From contig JALLLT010000041.1 in assembly GCA_025266875.1 (NCBI GenBank), positions 1 to 64,000 of the forward strand: a stretch of DNA of 64,000 nucleotides. The letters run 5' to 3'. This DNA comes from Fennellomyces sp. T-0311. Its lineage: Eukaryota; Mucoromycota; Mucoromycetes; Mucorales; Lichtheimiaceae. A program made the translations under genes and the position numbers. Numbering within the stretch: position 1 is the first letter of the stretch; each line of letters opens with the position of its first letter. Shown here one piece after another: positions 1-9,972 of the stretch. The notes below the pieces were generated by a model. It was not told where the DNA came from. It ran no database searches and saw only the letters and a list, made by a program, of their open reading frames with translations.

Positions 1-9
1 AAAAAGTAC

Positions 10-953
10 ATGGAAGATAACCGTCTGTCATATGCAGCTTTACAGCGGAAGTGGGAATTCCATAAGCATGAGATCCTTCATGGCAGCCTCGATCCCAGAA
101 TGGCTGAAGATACTGAAAAGGAAGAGATCATTCAGCGTCTTCATGCCGCATGTACTGGTAGATGGCTCATTTTTGATCGCCTGTATAACAATAAGGAGGC
201 TTTAAGTAAGAGTGTTGGAAAATTTTACGTAGGTGTATATTGACAAACACATTATTATTATCAGATCATGCCATGACACAGAGGATGCATTTATCCATAA
301 GAAATCGAAAGATCAGATCGAGACTATTATGGACGAGCTTAACGACCTTCTTGTATCAAGATCAAATGCTCCTCCAGGAACGCGACTAGTAACATTCCAT
401 ATGATCGATAGAACAGACTCTGAATTTTGGAGGGACCGCAATTATTTCAAAGGACTACAAGAGTATCACGATCATAGGCGTTCCGAGGAAGAGATTTCAA
501 TGTTGAAGGTTAGTTAAGTCCTTTAAGTACTCTGTGTAAAAAATAACCCGATTAATATGACAACTAACGAGAGTATATCGTTAGCGTGAAGCAGAGAGAG
601 TACGCGATGGATGCCAACAATACCTGTCGGCGTTGAACTCTGCAATAACCGTAGCCAATTCCAGAAATAGGGAAGGCGATATGTTATACTTAAGCCGTTG
701 GTACAATCAAGTACTATCCTGGACAACTGAAATTATTAGTCAATTGGAGTACATACCAAAAAGCCGTGAGAGGCAAGCACCTGCTCAGACACAAGATCCT
801 GACACCATCGCAATACCTATTCCGGATCAGCAAGCAACAGCTGTCATCTTGCCCATTCAAGATGACACGTTATATGGAGAAGAGGAAACCGTGCAAACAG
901 TAGAGGATCTTGTTGCGATAGAAGACGACGATACTATCAATGGATACTACTAG
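10..953 (+). CDS. Unrecognised three-exon protein, possibly 5'-partial
   Basis: I do not recognise this protein. Three exons join in one frame: 10-232, 282-508 and 585-953, with introns of 49 and 76 nt that carry GT...AG ends. The product is about 270 residues, mostly charged and probably helical. It ends in an acidic tail (EDLVAIEDDDTINGYY) after a Gln/Pro-rich stretch. The first ATG at 10 sits at the window edge, so the true start may lie outside. No signal peptide or membrane segment is visible. The joined reading frame across both introns supports a real gene; its function is unknown. Confidence 0.5.
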
Positions 954-1325
954 ATTATTTCACTATAAGTAGCATGCTCTGTACTCGGTACCACCTTCTT
1001 ACACTACACAATATGAATTATCTTATAAACATACACTCTTTCACATAGCATGCGTATATTCTAATCTAAATCCTGAGATATCCTTGTATTATGATTAGCT
1101 TTACATCTTACGTACAAGCAATAATATATCATTAAATTTGGGATACGGGGCAATCAAATACTAAATGATGAAGATATTATTTATATCCAATATAACTAAA
1201 AGACACGGATGCTACTAGAGTGCATCGTACTGTGGTGCGCCTGCTCCTGTATGCTAGATTCATTAGATACATAGTCACATTGTTATTACTATAACGTGTA
1301 TAAAATTCTCGTGCATATCATTGCT
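954..1325. other. AT-rich intergenic stretch
   Basis: No coding, RNA or repeat signal that I can support. It lies between the 3' ends of two converging genes. Confidence 0.5.
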
Positions 1326-2625
1326 TTAATAGCTTACCCAAACAAATGCGAATTCATTTTTCACCAGTTTCGAAATAAGGAACTCGCGAGCAACAGCTGG
1401 CATATTGCTTACTCTTACGAAGCGCAAATTCTGTCGCCATGATTCTTTCGACGGAACCAGTCCGTCACCTCCGACTTTCATTCGATTTTCTATCGAAGCC
1501 CAAGGCACGCTGGCGTATTCTTTTTTTCCCATGCGTTTCGATGTCTCATCTTTTTGTTTATAGAAACTGTCAGACTGGAACTTTTAAAATAACAGACTTA
1601 CTGTATATCTGAAGCAGCGATCTTCTGATGAACTCCGTTTTGTCAGGAAAAGACATTTCATCAACACCTACGCAAAAAACAATACGTTAGCTCATGGGCG
1701 ACGACGTAAATAAGCACATTGCATACAGGAAGCATCCATGGGCAATGTGAATTCATTAGTATCATCAATACTCTGGGCTAAGTTACTGGGTATCTGCTCT
1801 GATGATTCGCCGTTAGATACGCTTTCGTCAACAATTGATACGCCTAAAGCAAGCTTCTGTTTCTCTACATAATTATTTAATGACAACTTCGCATCCAATT
1901 GAATAGACTAACCTTTGCGATTCACAAAACCTGCGAACGAAAAGTCTCCATAAATTGCCATTTTGTCACTACTTCAGTAGCCAGATCTATTGTCATTTAT
2001 TCATAAGTCCTTGTATTCCATACGAGCAAAGTGACTTTCATTATATACCTGAAGATGTAATAAGTGGCACCTTCTTAACTCTTTTTCCCATTATGCTTGC
2101 ATTGCTGAACAGAGTGCAACATTCGGCACCAAAACAATCAAGAGCAACTTGTGAGAGCGAACTAAAGTTACCAATGAGCTCATTCCACATTTTTTTCGCT
2201 TCTTTTTCCGTCGCAGGCCTTGTGGATTCGCCTGCTCGAGCCTCAAGCAACTCGCGATCCTCTTTTCCCAGAGTTTTATATACTCTTGATGCCTCGATGG
2301 CAAATTGTCCAGATTTATTGTTCCCTGCATTGAAGTTCATCAATGCATGCATGGATATTTATGTGTCAGCTAAATACTTACCTTCACCGTTTTGATTGGT
2401 ACCACTCATACCTCTCCCAACATCTCCACACAATACGTTCCACGCTTTACGCTTCTGTGGCAAAAATATGGTCGAAGGAGGCTCGCCATCTAAATCTCGC
2501 ATGACTGCTCTGATGTCGTTGACATCGCAGTTCAGTTCCTTCGCAATGTCAGAGACTTGCTGCTTCATACGTCCGTGAACTTCTGAAATTCGCTTTAAAC
2601 TGTCAGCGTCAAACTTATGATGCAT
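1326..2625 (-). CDS. Unrecognised multi-exon protein, possibly decaying
   Basis: Minus-strand exons 2625-2382, 2324-2049, 1986-1931 and 1886 downward join in frame through GT-AG introns of 57, 62 and 44 nt. The start codon at 2625 follows an AT-rich leader. The N-terminal part (residues ~1-170) is charged and helical, with an IAKELNCDVNDIRAVMRDL helix and a KKMWNELIGNF segment weakly reminiscent of HMG-like helices. The C-terminal part contains KEYASVPWASIENRM and SWRQNLRFVRVSN. The junction near 1580-1610 does not splice cleanly: candidate introns there are only 20-31 nt. The gene may therefore be damaged, or the model wrong at that point. Function unknown; a transposon-associated or lineage-specific protein is possible. 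Confidence 0.45.
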
Positions 2626-2775
2626 TTTAAATATGATAAATGCTGGTCAAAATATAAGGATGGTTCGTTTGATTCCATGTACACCACTCACTGCACAGGT
2701 ACCGCCCAGCACGCGGAGATGAATCTAGCTATTTTTTTGGGTTCAGCCGGGCTAAATTTACGAGGCTTCTGAAGC

Positions 2776-3281
2776 CTATTTCCCAACAGCTTTGACTGGC
2801 TCAAATAGCCCCAATCGGAGGTTGCATGCGCTCACATTGTCACTACCATGAAAGAAATTCTCATCCCAATTTTGTAAACCAAGCTCATAGTTTCTGATGC
2901 AAGCAGCAAGCCCAAACTGCAAAATGTCAACCACTTTGAACGAATACCATTGTATGTGATGCTCAGAATCAATAAAATTAACCATAACATTCAAAAGCAT
3001 ACCTCACACGATTTCAATAGCTTGCAAAACAAGATTTACGAATTGATGTCTGTCTGGAGTTGCCACCCCTTGCATAAGAATAAAACGAAATTCACAAATA
3101 TGTGCATTTGTAATATGAGTAGAATATTGATAGATATCACCAAGACGATTTGTTTTAACACTTTGATCAGCTATAGAAGTAACCCTCATACGTTCAGTTT
3201 TATAGATTGTTTCAGCTATTGAAAGAAAAGCTTGTTGAGCTTGAAGAGGTAAAACATCAAAAACTTGGGGTTCAACATTGA
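2776..3281 (-). pseudogene. 5'-truncated gene abutting a TIR element
   Basis: Two minus-strand exons, 3281-3010 and 2961-2776, join in frame across a 48-nt GT-AG intron and end in a stop at 2776. The ~150 residues include HQFVNLVLQAIEI and a Trp/Phe-rich segment (LQNWDENFFHGSDN). The open frame stops abruptly at 3281, exactly where the TIR element begins. No matching upstream exon is visible beyond the element at 5016. I read it as a gene truncated by the insertion or an associated rearrangement. The family is not recognised. Confidence 0.45.
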
Positions 3282-3902
3282 TAGGGCTCTAAACGGGCCA
3301 TATCCGACGGGCATCGGGCCAGTTCAGCCAGGCCATGTCTTTTGCCCGAACCCAAAATTACAAGAGCCCAAATTAAAGTGGCCCGCCCGATGAAATCTAC
3401 AATGTAAACGATCTTAATGCAGCAATGACTAATATAGAAGTGAAATGGGGTTCTGCCTTGTGTTATCGTATATAAGGTTTGGGCAAAAGTCATCTTTATT
3501 GTATTAGATCATGTAATCGCTATCTTGCACACACTTTTTTGAAACAGCAGAACTTCTGCAAGCAACAAAGGAAGACCAAGAAGTACAAAAAGCCAAAGCG
3601 ACACAGTGAGACAAACCAGCAATTCGACATCGCAAATGGCGTAGGAATGCATCCTGCTTTGCATTTTTTCAGCAACGTTTTTTCTCTCGATGCCCGTCAA
3701 ATGGAATTTAGGTCGACCATATTGCTTCAGAACGAATTTTTAATCACCACATACAGTACTACTCGACCATATTTATTTTCCATACAACTGAATTTTACCA
3801 TATGACTCAGCTTTGTTTTACCGGCACTCCATTCCATTTCGACATTGTGCATCCCAATCAAAAAAGGGTGGCTGCGTACATACTGTAATGGTGCATACAC
3901 AG

Positions 3903-4234
3903 TGTGGTGTCCAAGGACTAAGTCCGATAAAGTCCAAATCGAGAATACGTCACCTACGTGTTACCAAATTTGTTAGCGTCGATCTGTCAATACTCCGTTA
4001 CTTCGATCGTACTAAAAGACACTAAGAGACACTAAGAAGTACTAAGAGGTACTAAGAGAAAGACTAAGAGAATTTATGATGCAAATCTGTCATATGAATC
4101 GAAGGAAGCGATCGAGTATAAAAGAACCATCGTAATAATAGAAAGCAAGTTGTTCTGATTTTCAGAAATAAATCTGTGTCTCAAAGGATTCGTCTTTATT
4201 GCCTCACCTTACTATTTATCAACCCCACAACACA
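3903..4234 (+). mobile_element. Solo LTR of an LTR retrotransposon
   Basis: A 332-bp segment begins TGTGGTGTCC and ends CCCCACAACACA, so it has the TG...CA termini of LTRs. It is flanked on both sides by the same 5-bp sequence CACAG (3898-3902 and 4235-4239), the expected target-site duplication. Inside are a TATAAAAG box near 4116 and an AATAAA near 4165, in promoter-then-polyadenylation order for a plus-strand LTR. No internal gag/pol remains, consistent with LTR-LTR recombination. A 10-bp inverted pair (AGGGTGGCTG / CAGCCACCCT) lies just outside the duplications and predates the insertion. Confidence 0.75.
4020..4072. repeat. Short tandem array of ACTAAGAG-type units
   Basis: Repeated units close to ACTAAGAGR (cactaagaga, cactaagaag, tactaagagg, tactaagaga) lie within the solo LTR upstream of its TATA box, where LTR U3 enhancer-like repeats are often found. 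Confidence 0.6.
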
Positions 4235-5015
4235 CACAGCCACCCTTATTGTTTTTCAAATAGGTACACTTTTTCAAGCGCACTACTCAAGATGAAGAAG
4301 GATGCTTGTCGTAGCTCTTTTTTCTTTATCCAATGGTTTTCTGCGAAGCACCACCTTTAGTAAGCCAAAGGTTGGTTTTTTTCGGTAATAAAGCATCTGT
4401 ATGGTCGAGGCACTTTTCAATCACTATTGTTGTCCTTTTTTTTCGTGTAATAAAGCTATCATTATACTGATCCACTTTATCATCGCGTTTTACTTCTGCT
4501 TACATAATGCCAGCTGGAAATTATCTTTGCTTGAACACATAGCCCTTTCACACTAATACCGATCCTATCCAAGTTCTAAGACATTTGCGGATTAGCGTGC
4601 TGCAGGCAGTTTGAATAGTGCTAATTGACGTAGCAGCCTTTCATTGTCGCAACTTGGCCCATCAACACCAATCATTGTGTAACCGGATCATTGTAGAAAC
4701 TGCTCAACCTTTTGACAAATCTTTCCATATTAAAGATGTATACTCAGTTGATTAATCTTTATTTGCAATACACGGTTTTGATAGAATCAAATTACATATA
4801 TAACAAGGGCCATTTAGATGGACGTTTCATCTAAGAAAATACATATGCTTCACATTCGGGCACTCGGTCGGGCCAGTGGCCCGACGGGCGGGCCGTTATA
4901 TAGGACCGTGCCCGTTCGGGCACCCACCTTCATACAGCTTTCCTGGCCCGATGCCCGAAAATGCCGGGCCAAAACGGGCGGTCCACGGGCCTGCCCGCCC
5001 GTATTTAGAGCCCTA

Positions 5016-6007
5016 GTTGCAGTATTGGATGTCAGTTTTTTTTTTTTTTTTGGCTTGGCGCGAGATTGGATGTCAGTTATGTTCACACTACGTAAGTATA
5101 TATGTAAGAAGGAGGTTTTCCAGAAATAAATGTTGGAGATATATAGAATATCAATCACTATTGAAGTCACTTATGCGTAAAGTATACGCCCGTTTGCTTC
5201 GTCGATGGGAAGGTACATGATTGGGAAGTAGCAGGATCAAATATAATTCACCAAGATTACAGTTTTTGACTTGAAAAACTTTCTAATTCAACAGGAACCA
5301 TATGTAACATTATGCTTGGAAAATATCGTTCTAAAACATACGTAAGGGTCTTTTACTGTACATTGTCATGGTAACGACAGCATGGTAATAAAGACAGAAA
5401 TGGCACATGTTTTTTTTTATCTAAATATTCGAATGTGATTAGGCCAAAACCTGGTGAATAACTTCCCAGATCAGTGGTTGTGCGTACCTTGGTGTATTTA
5501 CTATCATTGTCCTATTTTTCTGCTTCTTCACTACGAGGAAGATGTGTTGATTATAACAATTGCTTTTAATATGAATCGTAGGGGAGATGTTTGCTGTCAT
5601 TATCATATGTCCATAAGTGATTATAATCATGGTATCAAGGAGCTCTGTGTTGGGCAATAGCAGTCGAGGTTGTACCCATCTCTTGTTGAAGGTATTGTGC
5701 AAAATACCGTAAGCGTATCTCTCCTTTTCGAGGATTTGGTTTATATTTTCATGCTACGTGTGCAACTGTGTATTGATTTCCTGGCTGTTAAAATCCCACG
5801 CTTGAACGTTCGGTTGCAGGCAATAGTCTGTATACAGAAGCTATTGCTCACTTTTGAACTTCGTCTGAGATGCTTTTGCTTTTCATATCATGCGTATATA
5901 CAGTATCAACCTCGTCTCATCTCATTCTTTCATAGACATTAATTATCTAATAACATTCCATACTGGCGATGCTTAATCATCGTATGCAATCATACGCACA
6001 CATTCAT
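5016..6007. other. Intergenic DNA without a supported gene
   Basis: It contains a T-homopolymer near 5036-5051 and AT-rich sequence. An 87-codon minus-strand frame at 5439-5702 has no recognisable domain and no linked exons. It lies downstream of BCAS2 (minus strand), so part may be that gene's 3' flank. Confidence 0.4.
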
Positions 6008-6954
6008 TTATTGTTGTTGCTCTGCTTTTGCCTTCAATGATGCATGATACCGTCTCAACTCCTCTACTTCCTGTTGGAGAGAAGACACGGCAATATCCAC
6101 TTGGAGGTTTTGGGTGATCAAATCAGACCACTTGTTCTCCAACGATCGAAGCGAACCCCCAGCTTGGGTCTATGCAAATAGCCAGTCAGAAAACCCAATT
6201 AAGTAGGCCCACTCTTTTGCTTATACCTGATCCGACTTTCGCTCGCGATTGATCTTTAGCACGGCATCCCGATATTCGCTTGTTGTTTGCTGCAGTTGTT
6301 TGAGTTCTGCTTCTAGCTGGTAATTATGGACACGCCATGCGTTGGGTCCAAACTTGGCCAGCAGTTCCAAGTTGAACATACTAAATGTATCCGTCAACAA
6401 CTCATCGTAATCAAGCCTCTCTCTCACACACTAACCTATCTGTTTGTGATTCCAACTGGGCTTTTGAGTTATCGACCGCAGACTTCCATGCCTCTTCATC
6501 CGCATCATCGTCCTCAGGTGCTTTAAGCTCATAACGTGAAAAATCCAAAGCGTTTAGTGGCTGTTTGTTTTTGACGCGATCCCACTCTTGCTTAAGAACT
6601 TCGTTGTCTTGGAAAAGCTCGACTTGCATGGGAAGTTGTGATCGATCACTGCCTGGTTTCCGTCGCATGCGTCGCAACTCTTGATCGATCAGCCGTTCCA
6701 CAGTTGTCTTCATTTCTATATTGTTTTCCTCGTGTTAACATCAATGCTATATCGATTTCTGGATAGTCCCGAACCTGGGTCGTCGATCTCGCGATCAACA
6801 TCTGTTCAAACAGTCGAAAAAAAAAATCAATTCACACACGTCGATTCTAAACTATATGGCTGTAATGGACGTTACATGGAAGAGCATCGATATCAGACTC
6901 GGTACGTGTAGCTGATGTTGACGATGATTCTGTAATAAGAGCTGTGGTAGACAT
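6008..6954 (-). CDS. BCAS2: BCAS2 / SPF27 (Cwf7) pre-mRNA splicing factor
   Basis: A core subunit of the Prp19/NineTeen complex that acts in spliceosome activation in the nucleus. Five minus-strand exons (6954-6876, 6801-6775, 6715-6436, 6380-6227, 6169-6008) join to 233 residues, close to the human length of ~225. Family landmarks are present in order: an ALPY(V)D motif near the N terminus, a Glu/Arg-rich helix before ERLIDQELRRMRR, the NLELLAKFGPNAWRVHNYQLE core and a C-terminal coiled coil ending in QQQ. The start ATG at 6954 is the one that puts LPY in frame; intron 2 (6774-6716) restores the junction to MKTTVERLIDQ. An intron-rich single-copy housekeeping gene in a minus-strand run with the DNAJC9-like gene. 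Confidence 0.9.
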
Positions 6955-7214
6955 GTCTGTGTGTGGTGGTGACGAGAGAGGTGCGGTAAGTCAATTCAGT
7001 TAGGTGTGCTGGGATTTACTGTTGCTAGATGCTCGCTCCTCTTCTTTGCCGATGCTACGCAACCTATCAGAGGACACATAGTTATGGCTACTTATCTAAC
7101 AAATATAGGCGGTACTTTATGTCGAACATGCTAGGGCAGATACTCATGCAGTCCCTCACGAAGTCAATAAATGTTATTTACAGATGTTATGAATAGATAG
7201 CTAATATATACTGT

Positions 7215-8166
7215 TCAAGCCGCAGTTGCAGTCTTTTTGTTCTTTTTAGTCCGTTTACGTGAACCTTCTGCCTCTGAGTTGCTGTCCATCTTTCGCTTCA
7301 TCATCTCGGCCTGAATCCTCTGGAACTCTTCTTCCGTAGGCTGATCGTCGTTAGCTCTTTTGGACTTTCCTGGTTTAGATTTGCCAGCTTTCTGTGCGAG
7401 CTGATCCACCATTGCATCGAGACGGGAGACGCGATTCATTTGTCGCGCTTGGATCAATGCCTTGAGGTCATCCACACCACTGTCCTTTTTCTTTTCTGAT
7501 TTGTTCTGCTTCTCAAACTCGTCCTGGTGCTTTTTCTGCTCTTTGAGACGTCGCTGGTGTGCCTTTTGTGTAGTCGTCTTTGCGAATGCTGGGAACGAGC
7601 CTACTTGCTTTTCCTTGACGGCAGCTTTGATAATGTCAGCAAATCGTTCACCGTCCGTAGCGTCACTGCATTCGACCACTTCGAGGATTCGATTCATATC
7701 ACCGCTGCAGTTCTTGTATGCTGCCAACAAGTCTTTGCGCTCTTCGTCCGAGCCTATACCTATTGTTTGAGTCGAAAGAAACAAAAGGGGCTCAACAAGT
7801 TGTCGCACCTTTGTACTTGGCTGCAAAGTTATTGATCGTTTCTTCATTCACAACGCCCGTCCAAAGTTCCTTAAAGTAATCGCTCCAGCTCTTGTCTCCC
7901 TTCAAGGAATCGTCTGTTGAGATGCTTCCAGTGGTATCGTAATGCGATCGTTTGGCCGGATCGCTGAGAACGCTGTACGCAATACCCAGTTGCTGGAATT
8001 GCTCTGTTGCCTGCTGCTTTTCTTCATCGGTTGCTGATGCAGATTGCTTGTCCGGATGGAACTTTAGGGCGAGTTTGCGGTATTGCGTTTTGATCAGCTT
8101 GGCGTCGGCCGACTTTTCGATGTGAAGGATTTCGTACAGGGAGGTGTTTTTAGGAATGGACGGCAT
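7215..8166 (-). CDS. DNAJC9: DNAJC9-type J-domain co-chaperone
   Basis: Two exons (8166-7809 and 7759-7215; 49-nt intron) give 300 residues. An N-terminal J domain (residues ~8-78) carries the HPD motif in LKFHPDK and the SLYEILHI start of helix I. Then follow the DNAJC9-specific middle region (KYKGIGSDEERKDLLAAY...GDMNRILEVV) and a Lys/Arg-rich tail with KKRTKKNKK, a likely nuclear localisation signal. In animals DNAJC9 is a histone H3-H4 chaperone that recruits Hsp70, and the conserved middle helical region suggests the same role. The gap to the next upstream gene on this strand is 92 bp. Confidence 0.9.
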
Positions 8167-8258
8167 TTGGAATGTGAAGAGAAAGATGCCAGCAGGCTCA
8201 AAATGGCAGGAAAAAAAATTGATTATATCAGGAAAATAAGGTACGGCACTCCTCTTTA

Positions 8259-8723
8259 TTATATGGTTTGGGACGTAGTAGCGTTCATGCCCTTGGTGTT
8301 TTGCGAGTAATGGGTAGTATATTGGACTTGGGGAAGTATAAAAGCGTTGCCAATCCAGACAACCATGCCTGTCAGAATAAGCAGAAAGACGATCATGCCA
8401 ATGACACCGAGCACCACTCTGCTCTGTGCACTGTGGCGCCTTCGTCGTCGTAGCCAGGCTGATTGTTCATTCGGCCTGGAAGATCGTGTGTAGCTTCCGA
8501 TTTTGGTTCCAACCGAGCTGAGCGACTCGTCGGCAATCACCGTACTGGAGGGCGCGGGCGTGTTTGTGCCATTGCTGTGGATATAATAGTAGTAGTCGGG
8601 TGGCGCTTCGGGTGGAAATATGTCGTACGTCTTTTGGTTCGTGTACATGGGATCGGGAGGTTTAAAGGAGGGACACGACGCTGCCTTGGAATCATGACAT
8701 TGTTTCATTGAGGGTGGCCACAT
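8259..8723 (-). CDS. Small single-pass membrane protein, unknown function
   Basis: A single exon of 154 residues. I prefer the ATG at 8723 (MWPPSMKQ) over the one at 8753 because the upstream ATG lies in a TATATATAA-like stretch that could be the promoter. The N-terminal ~70 residues are Pro/Tyr-rich (PPEAPPDYYYYIHSNG). A basic cluster (WLRRRRRH) sits just before one strong transmembrane helix near residues 108-132 (VVLGVIGMIVFLLILTGMVV). The tail is short and polar, with possible N-glycosylation sites. Positive residues before the helix suggest an N-in orientation. I do not recognise a family. Confidence 0.6.
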   Translation of the reverse strand: MWPPSMKQCHDSKAASCPSFKPPDPMYTNQKTYDIFPPEAPPDYYYYIHSNGTNTPAPSSTVIADESLSSVGTKIGSYTRSSRPNEQSAWLRRRRRHSAQSRVVLGVIGMIVFLLILTGMVVWIGNAFILPQVQYTTHYSQNTKGMNATTSQTI

Positions 8724-9972
8724 GTTTATTTGTATATATAACGCCCGCAACACACAACAACAACAACTTCCCTGGATCTGATGAGAGGAAAGAATATCGC
8801 TGTCCGTTTGTTTTTTCCAGACTCTCTATTTATTTGGTTTTGCCTTGCTTTGAAACAGGGAGCAGTTATTAACCTCGTCGAATTATGCCCGTCCGCACAG
8901 CTTGCCCTAAGCACTCTTTTTCTGTTTCGAATGTTTGCTCGACCCTTTGGCTCTATTAAAGCATATCAGCCTCTCATGTGACCGGCTGGATGCTGCGCTT
9001 GCTGCATCGCATAGTGACGCAGATGATGTGATGTTTACATTCTGCGTATCACATCGGTGAGACATATCCTATGTGGATCTACTGTGACAAACCTTCGTGG
9101 TGGAAACTCATTCTTCCTCTGCGTACCAGTATATAAGTATCTATGTAATAGCTTCGTCATATGCTCGATTCCTCGTCTTTATATGCCATGGACGAAACAT
9201 ACGGAAGTTTTCGTCTACGCAAGCATTGTACTTCTCCAGTTAAGGCATTGTGAAGATCATTTGCGAACAATTGCCGCATGCCCAAATAAGAAGTCCTACG
9301 ATTGTTCAGTAGGAGCTTGCTTTGGTTACGCAAGTGTGCATGGCAGCTTGGAGTTTAAAACAGGTCTTGCCTAGACTAGTGGAAAGCGTGCGGTTGTTAT
9401 AGAGCCTTTTGCCCATGCAAAGTAAAGAGAAACGTATTTCTTTCTGTCTGTGCACCGTTTTCAGCTGGAACCAGCATTGTGCCGATCAGACAATATGCTC
9501 ATGTGCTGCTCCTAGTCTGTCATGCATTTCAAAACCTTGTACAACCTTAAAAGCATAAAATATATTATTCTGTGCGATGGAGCTAACGGGTCAAACACAC
9601 CATGACAAATCTGGCGTGCGATGTGCAAGGTGTGAAAAATGGCATACACGAGACCAACGTGAAATCACAAGCACGTTCGGACTTGATAAGGCAGATCTAT
9701 CAGATCATGTAAGACGTTGCAAAGAGGTCTTTCTATCTCATCAGGCGAAAAGATGGCCTGTATGTCAATTGAATGCGCGGTACATCAACGTATATCCAAT
9801 GACCAACGGGCATATATCGACACCATCAACTACAGCGCACCTCTTGCGTATCTGACATAATATTACCAGGTACCCGGGTCGCTCAAACCGTCTATCCGAT
9901 CGAGTCTCTCAACATTTTCACCCCCAACGACTGGCGGGAATTTCCCTTCTTTCCCTTCTCACTATTTTTTCA
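8724..9972. other. Divergent intergenic region
   Basis: It separates the minus-strand membrane gene from plus-strand bioF and probably holds both promoters. Plus frames at 9057-9374 and 9577-9855 are open but have no supporting splice structure. The second has Cys/His pairs (CARCEKWH) but is too short and unlike its neighbours to call. I see no RNA gene. Confidence 0.4.

Larger units (their letters stand above)
3282..5015. mobile_element. Non-autonomous hAT-like DNA element with GGGC-rich TIRs
   Basis: The left end (from 3282) reads TAGGGCTCTAAACGGGCC. The right end (to 5015) is its inverted counterpart, ...GTATTTAGAGCCCTA. Both subterminal regions are packed with CGGGC/GCCCG motifs and share an inner GGGCATCGGGCCAG block (about 3318-3334 and 4940-4960). 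Terminal GGGCTCTAAA repeats with clustered GGGC subterminal repeats are typical of hAT superfamily elements. No transposase frame is visible inside; only short unconvincing frames occur (for example 3479-3805). I found no clear 8-bp target duplication, so the ends may have been rearranged. A solo LTR is nested inside at 3903-4234. Confidence 0.6.

Noticed and set aside
1955..2395. 146-codon plus-strand open frame
   Set aside because: It overlaps well-spliced minus-strand exons and carries no motif.
3479..3805. 108-codon frame inside the TIR element as a transposase
   Set aside because: No DDE, BED or other transposase feature and an unlikely composition.
9577..9855. Cys/His-containing frame suggestive of a zinc finger
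   Set aside because: Spacing fits no known finger, the frame is short and has no linked exons.
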